Source of the DNA: Alphaproteobacteria bacterium
Lineage (GTDB): Bacteria > Pseudomonadota > Alphaproteobacteria > JAAXGF01
Reading direction: 5' to 3'
DNA: 8,726 bases
Assembly: GCA_012267605.1 (NCBI GenBank)
Contig: JAAXGF010000183.1
Location: forward strand, 1 to 8,726
Shown here piece after piece: positions 4,796 through 8,726 of this stretch; the stretch's first letter is position 1; every line of letters begins with the position of its first letter. Position numbers and translations under genes: made by a program. Below the pieces are notes generated by a model. That model was not told where the DNA came from. It saw nothing but the letters and a program-made list of their open reading frames with translations, and did not search any database.

Positions 4796-5260
4796 TTACC
4801 CATCCCAAGGTCGAATTGGCACTGTGGTGATGGAATTCTTGGGCGATCCCTCGATAATCTTGTCGCTGTAGACGAGATAGATCAGCACTTTCCTCTTGCG
4901 GTCGTAGAACCGGACGACCTGCATGGACTTGAACAAAATCGAGGTGCTCTTGTCGAAGACCTCGTCACCGTCCTCGATGTCATCGCGGAACTCGATCGGC
5001 CCAACCTGGCGGCAAGCGATCGATGCGTCGGAGGGATCCTCGGCCAGGCCAAGGCTGCCCTTGATACCGCCCGTCTTCGCTCGGCTCAAATGGCAAGTTA
5101 CGCCCGAAACATCCGGGTCATCAAAAGCTTCGATAACGATCTTGTGGTTGGCCCCTAAGATCTTGAACACGGTGTCCACGCTGCCAATTTCTTCTGCCGG
5201 CGACGCCTGGGCAGTGGCGCACACGATAGCAGCCAAAACGGCACACATCGGTCGTCTCAT
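4796..5260 (-). CDS. creA: CreA-family periplasmic protein of unknown function
   Basis: The sequence closely follows E. coli CreA along nearly its full length: EEIGSVDTVFKILGANHKI, IEAFDDPDVSGVTCHLSRAK, GGIKGSLGLAEDPSDASIAC, VVRFYDRKRKVLIYLVYSDK and EGSPKNSITTVPI. The first 20 residues are a signal peptide (cleavage near QASPA), so it should be exported. Cys56 and Cys83 may form a disulfide. The molecular role of CreA is not established; despite its name it is not known to be needed for CreBC signalling, and no creBCD genes are here. ATG 5260 is supported by AGGAG (5274-5270) 9 nt upstream and by the signal peptide. The TAXI gene follows after 32 bp, so the two exported proteins probably share an mRNA. 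Confidence 0.9.
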   Translation of the reverse strand: MRRPMCAVLAAIVCATAQASPAEEIGSVDTVFKILGANHKIVIEAFDDPDVSGVTCHLSRAKTGGIKGSLGLAEDPSDASIACRQVGPIEFRDDIEDGDEVFDKSTSILFKSMQVVRFYDRKRKVLIYLVYSDKIIEGSPKNSITTVPIRPWDG

Positions 5261-5288
5261 ATCATGATGCTCCTATGTTGCTGATGCC

Positions 5289-5316
5289 TATTTAATCGTC
5301 AGTGTGCCGTGTTCAA
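5289..5316 (-). promoter_or_regulatory. weak candidate promoter upstream of creA
   Basis: In the 81-bp gap after gatB, TTGAAC (5316-5311) faces an AT-rich TTAAAT/TAAATA patch (5295-5289) at 15-16 bp, placing a start about 20-25 nt before creA. The -10 match is poor. It is the best candidate in the gap; read-through from gatB is the alternative, since I see no terminator after gatB. Confidence 0.3.
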
Positions 5317-5341
5317 CCTTGTTTCCCGAAGACAAACCGAC

Positions 5342-6796
5342 TCAATCCGACAACCGCATTCGCAGGATTTCGTTCACGGACTTTGGGTTGGCCTTTCCCT
5401 TCGTCGCCTTCATCACCTGACCGACGAGAAATCCGAAAAGTTTTTCCTTCCCTGCCCTGAATTCCGCGACCTTATTGCCGTGTTCGGCTAGAACGGTGTC
5501 GACTACAGCCTCAATCTCACGCGTGTCGGTGACCTGCTTCAGTCCCTTTTCGGCAACGATCTCGCTTGCTTCGCGGCCTGTTTCGAACATCTCGGCGAAC
5601 ACTTCCTTGGCAATGCGACCGGAAATTGTCGCATCGGCGATGAGGTCGACCAACCCGCCCAGGGCGCGCGCCGAGACCGGTGACTGATCTATGTCCAATG
5701 CCGCTTTATTCAGGGCCCCAAAGAGTTCGACCGTCAACCAATTTGCCACAACCTTCGGATCTCGGCCCTGAGCAGCGGTTTCGAAATACTCGGCGCAAGC
5801 CCGCTCGGAGACGAGAACACCGGCGTCGTACGATGACAATCCGTAAGCTTCCACAAATCGGTTTTTCTTATCATCAGGTAGTTCCGGTAGCGCCGCCTCG
5901 ATTGCGGCGATCCAATCTGGATCCAAAACCAAGGGCACTAAATCTGGATCCGGAAAATAACGGTAGTCGTGCGCTTCTTCCTTGCCGCGCATTGTCCGCG
6001 TGGTCCCTTTGGCAGCGTCAAATAAGCGAGTCTCCTGGGCAACCTCATCGCCATCTTCGATGGCCTCCACCTGACGGCCTGCCTCGTAATCAATTGCCCG
6101 CATGACGTTTCGCACCGAATTCAGATTCTTAATCTCGCAACGAATGCCATAGGGTTCACCATCTCGACGCACAGAGACATTGGCATCGCAACGCATACTG
6201 CCTTGCTCCATATTGCCGTCGCAGGTGCCCAAATAGCGTAAAATGGATCGTAGTTTCCGCAAATAGGCACCCGCCTCTTGGGCGCTTCTGATATCCGGCT
6301 CCGAAACGATCTCCATGAGTGCGATGCCGTTGCGGTTCAGATCGACATGGGTAACCTGTGGATCACGGTCGTGCACGCTCTTGCCCGCATCTTGTTCCAG
6401 GTGCAACCGGGTAATACCAACTTCGCGAGTGGCACCGTCATCCATATCGAGAAGGATGCTTCCGCGGCCGACGATAGGTTGGCTGTATTGCGATATTTGA
6501 TAGCCGGCGGGTAGATCGGGATAGAAATAATTTTTTCTGTCGAATACCGAGAACGAGTTGATTTCGGCCTTCAAACCGAGACCCGTTCGCACCGCTTGCT
6601 CGACGCAAAACTCGTTGATGACAGGCAGCATGCCGGGCATTGCCGCATCGACGGGCGATACTTGGCAATTGGGCTCGGCGCCAAAGGCTGTGCCGGCGCC
6701 CGAGAACAATTTAGCGTTCGAAACAACCTGAGCGTGGACTTCGAGGCCGATGACCATTTCGAAATCCCCGGTTCGCCCTGCGATCCGCGCTGTCAC
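5342..6796 (-). CDS. gatB: Asp/Glu-tRNA amidotransferase subunit B
   Basis: GatB binds the mischarged tRNA (Glu-tRNA-Gln or Asp-tRNA-Asn), activates its side chain with ATP, and adds ammonia supplied by GatA. Family signatures are IGLEVHAQ (16-23), DRKNYFYPDLPAGYQISQY (86-104), GNMEQGSMRCDANVSVR (194-210), EIKNLNS (221-227) and EEAHDYRYFPDPDL (273-286). The last 150 or so residues form the helical and YqeY-like tail that grips the tRNA. The length of 484 is normal. The GTG start at 6796-6794 has a strong GGAGGT five nt upstream; this site overlaps the gatA stop (6800-6802), so the two genes are translationally coupled. Complete and apparently functional. Confidence 0.97.
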   Translation of the reverse strand: MTARIAGRTGDFEMVIGLEVHAQVVSNAKLFSGAGTAFGAEPNCQVSPVDAAMPGMLPVINEFCVEQAVRTGLGLKAEINSFSVFDRKNYFYPDLPAGYQISQYSQPIVGRGSILLDMDDGATREVGITRLHLEQDAGKSVHDRDPQVTHVDLNRNGIALMEIVSEPDIRSAQEAGAYLRKLRSILRYLGTCDGNMEQGSMRCDANVSVRRDGEPYGIRCEIKNLNSVRNVMRAIDYEAGRQVEAIEDGDEVAQETRLFDAAKGTTRTMRGKEEAHDYRYFPDPDLVPLVLDPDWIAAIEAALPELPDDKKNRFVEAYGLSSYDAGVLVSERACAEYFETAAQGRDPKVVANWLTVELFGALNKAALDIDQSPVSARALGGLVDLIADATISGRIAKEVFAEMFETGREASEIVAEKGLKQVTDTREIEAVVDTVLAEHGNKVAEFRAGKEKLFGFLVGQVMKATKGKANPKSVNEILRMRLSD

Positions 6797-6799
6797 AAG

Positions 6800-8266
6800 T
6801 TACCTCCAGCCCGAACCATCGAAGTCGGCCGCCTGTTCCAGCGCCTCGGCCGCGCGCAGTACGGTTTCCTCGTCGAAAGGCGCACCAATGACCTGCAACC
6901 CTAGAGGCAGACCCTCGGTCGAAAGCCCAGCCGGCACCGAAATAGCTGGCAGCCCTGCCAAACTTGATGGCGCCGTTAGCACGTCATTGAGATACATAGC
7001 GATCGGGTCGTCGAGCTTATCACCGATTGGGAACGCAGCGAACGGCGTGGTCGGGGTCAAGATTACGTCCACGCTTTCGAATGCACGTCGAAAATCCTCG
7101 GCGATCAGGGTTCTGAGTTTTTGTGCCTTAAGGTAATAGGCATCGTAGTATCCAGCGGATAAAACATAGGTCCCGATGAGAACACGCCGTTTGACCTCGG
7201 CACCGAACCCTGCCGCCCGCGTGCGTTCGTACATGTCGTCAACCGAATCGCCATCGACCCGCAAGCCATAGCGCACACCATCGTAGCGGGCTAAATTTGA
7301 CGACGCCTCCGCCGGGGCAACGATATAATACGTCGGTAGCGCATATTCCGTGTGGGGCAAACAAATTTCGCGCACCTCGGTGCCTTGATCGGTGAGCCAG
7401 TTGACCCCGCGCTGCCACAACGCGCCGATTTCGGCAGGCATGCCGTCCACTCGGTATTCCTTCGGCACACCGACCCGCAAGCCCTCGATACCGGTGCCGA
7501 GCGACGATTCATAGTCGGGCACGGGGCGATTTACCGACGTTGAATCGCGTGGGTCGTAGCCCGCCATCACCGCTAGCATTATTGCGGCGTCCTGCACCGA
7601 GCGAGTAATCGGCCCAGCCTGATCAAGCGACGAAGCAAAGGCGATCATGCCGAATCGGGAACACCGCCCGTAGGTCGGCTTCATACCGACGACGCCGCAG
7701 AAGGCTGCGGGTTGGCGGATCGATCCTCCGGTATCGGTGCCGATGGCCGCCAGACAGAGACGCGCCGCAGTCGCCGCCGTAGATCCGCCTGACGATCCGC
7801 CGGGCACGAGGCGGGTGTCATCTCCCCGACGCCGCCACGGGTTGACAACCGGACCGTAGGCGCTGGTGACGTTGGCTGAGCCCATGGCGAATTCGTCCAT
7901 ATTGGTCTTGCCCAACATTACTGCGCCGGTCGCCCACAAATTCGCCGTTACCGTAGATTCGTAGGGTGGCACAAACCCTTTGAGGATATGAGACCCCGCC
8001 GTTGACGCGACGCCGCGAGTACAAAACAGATCCTTGACCGCGATCGGTAGGCCTTCCAGTGGCGTCGCCTCGCCTCGCCGCCGGCGTTCGTCCGCCCGGT
8101 CCGCATCTGCCAGGGCACGCTCGGCAGTCTCCGCGACGTAGGCGTTCAGCGGTCGCGCCTCCGCCATGGCATCCAAATGAGCTTGGGTCAACTCCCTCGC
8201 CGAGAACCCACCGCCCTCCAGGCCGTCGCGCGCAGCTGCCAAAGTTAGGTCTATAAGCACTGCCAC
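6800..8266 (-). CDS. gatA: Asp/Glu-tRNA amidotransferase subunit A (glutaminase)
   Basis: GatA hydrolyses glutamine and channels ammonia to GatB. It is an amidase-signature enzyme with the Ser-cisSer-Lys triad visible: Lys78 in PIAVKDL, cis-Ser158 in the PGGSSGGS loop, and nucleophile Ser182 in GTDTGGSIRQP. Further family blocks are NAYV (41-44), LGKTNMDEFAMGS (118-130) and GVVGMKPTYG (191-200). The length of 488 is normal. The GTG start shares its first base with the last base of the gatC TAG stop (TAGTG), and the gene ends 3 bp before gatB, so gatC-gatA-gatB form one tightly coupled operon. The related free-standing amidases lack GatB and GatC partners, so the subunit assignment is secure. 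Confidence 0.97.
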   Translation of the reverse strand: MAVLIDLTLAAARDGLEGGGFSARELTQAHLDAMAEARPLNAYVAETAERALADADRADERRRRGEATPLEGLPIAVKDLFCTRGVASTAGSHILKGFVPPYESTVTANLWATGAVMLGKTNMDEFAMGSANVTSAYGPVVNPWRRRGDDTRLVPGGSSGGSTAATAARLCLAAIGTDTGGSIRQPAAFCGVVGMKPTYGRCSRFGMIAFASSLDQAGPITRSVQDAAIMLAVMAGYDPRDSTSVNRPVPDYESSLGTGIEGLRVGVPKEYRVDGMPAEIGALWQRGVNWLTDQGTEVREICLPHTEYALPTYYIVAPAEASSNLARYDGVRYGLRVDGDSVDDMYERTRAAGFGAEVKRRVLIGTYVLSAGYYDAYYLKAQKLRTLIAEDFRRAFESVDVILTPTTPFAAFPIGDKLDDPIAMYLNDVLTAPSSLAGLPAISVPAGLSTEGLPLGLQVIGAPFDEETVLRAAEALEQAADFDGSGWR

Positions 8267-8553
8267 TATTCGATGACCTTGGGCACGACAAAATAATCAC
8301 CGTCGCGGCGCGGCGCATTGGCCAAGATGTCATCGGATCGATCTCCATCGCTGACTTTGTCGGCGCGTTGTGCCAGTTTGACCGCGACCACGCTCGTCAT
8401 CGGTGCGACACCTTCCGTGTCCACCTCGTTCAGCCGTTCCACCCAAGTGAGAATGTGCGACAGTTCGTCGGCCAGCCCGCTTCGCTCTTGCTCCGAGATC
8501 GCGATGCGCGCGAGTCGCGCAATCTTGGAAACGGTGGCTTCGTCCACCGCCAT
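8266..8553 (-). CDS. gatC: Asp/Glu-tRNA amidotransferase subunit C
   Basis: GatC is the small belt-like subunit that wraps around GatA and GatB and stabilises the complex. The 95 residues show the usual pattern: a first helix (TVSKIARLARIAISEQE), a second (ELSHILTWVERLNEVDT), the conserved VAPMTSVV linker (49-56) and the C-terminal DDILANAPRRDGDYFVVPKVIE. ATG 8553-8551 is preceded by AGGGA about 9 nt upstream. It is the first gene of the operon. Organisms carrying GatCAB commonly lack GlnRS and/or AsnRS; the window cannot show which applies here. Confidence 0.97.
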   Translation of the reverse strand: MAVDEATVSKIARLARIAISEQERSGLADELSHILTWVERLNEVDTEGVAPMTSVVAVKLAQRADKVSDGDRSDDILANAPRRDGDYFVVPKVIE

Positions 8554-8726
8554 GGCATTACATCCCTAGTTATCACCGAATACCGTTGGGAAGGCGCGGC
8601 ACGTTACCACCGGCCTTTAACGGCCACAAGCTACCGCTGGCGAAATTCTCCCCGCCGGTTTGTCCCAAATACGGGCGATATCACGTCAAAATTTGAATTG
8701 AAACGGGTAACTGCCCAGGTCTGATC
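8554..8726. other. upstream region of the gat operon
   Basis: This should hold the gatCAB promoter, read leftward. A TTGACG lies on the minus strand at 8689-8684 in an AT-rich stretch, but no acceptable -10 box is found 16-18 bp downstream. A GATAAC near the gatC ribosome site has no matching -35. No gene is recognised on either strand. The promoter remains unplaced. Confidence 0.4.

Noticed and set aside
5300..5341. possible terminator after gatB
   Set aside because: The partial symmetry TTGT...ACAA is short, interrupted and has no T tract on the minus strand.
1..8726. CRISPR array or defence system
   Set aside because: I see no regularly spaced repeats and no cas, restriction-modification or toxin-antitoxin genes.

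Overview
The window looks like the edge of a decayed mobile element inserted beside a housekeeping locus of a high-GC alphaproteobacterium. The gatCAB operon, a CreA-family protein, a TAXI-type binding protein and above all a RepC-family replication initiator (a family known from alphaproteobacterial repABC plasmids) support this. A Rhodospirillales-like host is a guess.

Right part (about 3690-8726), chromosomal core, all on the minus strand. gatC, gatA and gatB are tightly packed and encode the amidotransferase that makes Gln-tRNA and/or Asn-tRNA from mischarged tRNAs. Next come creA and a TAXI-family periplasmic binding protein, 32 bp apart and probably co-transcribed. A tRNA-Ser(GCU) gene with its own promoter-like site follows.

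Middle (about 1743-3690). Directly past the 3' end of the tRNA, the usual place for integration of mobile elements, lies a long repC-like gene on the minus strand. On the opposite strand upstream of it is a very good candidate for a short countertranscribed RNA: TTGACA, 17 bp, TAGAAG, then about 61 nt ending in a GC hairpin with seven T residues. Inside repC is an AT-rich patch in a cluster of palindromes, which resembles the replication origin of repABC plasmids. No repA or repB is present in the window. I read this as a RepC-only replicon, or its remnant, integrated at tRNA-Ser.

Left part (1-1608), recombinase graveyard on the plus strand. A possible N-terminal stub of a Mu-gpG-like phage morphogenesis gene runs into a frameshifted tyrosine-recombinase fragment that keeps the first catalytic Arg but loses the rest of the active site. 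That fragment is joined at an ATGA, with almost no unexplained sequence, to the C-terminal half of a large serine recombinase (zinc ribbon and coiled coil, no catalytic domain). Neither recombinase should be active. The serine-recombinase fragment and repC converge on a 134-bp spacer that holds a perfect 10-bp inverted repeat.

The most interesting unit is the integrated RepC/ctRNA/oriV-like module. The far end of the element lies outside the window.
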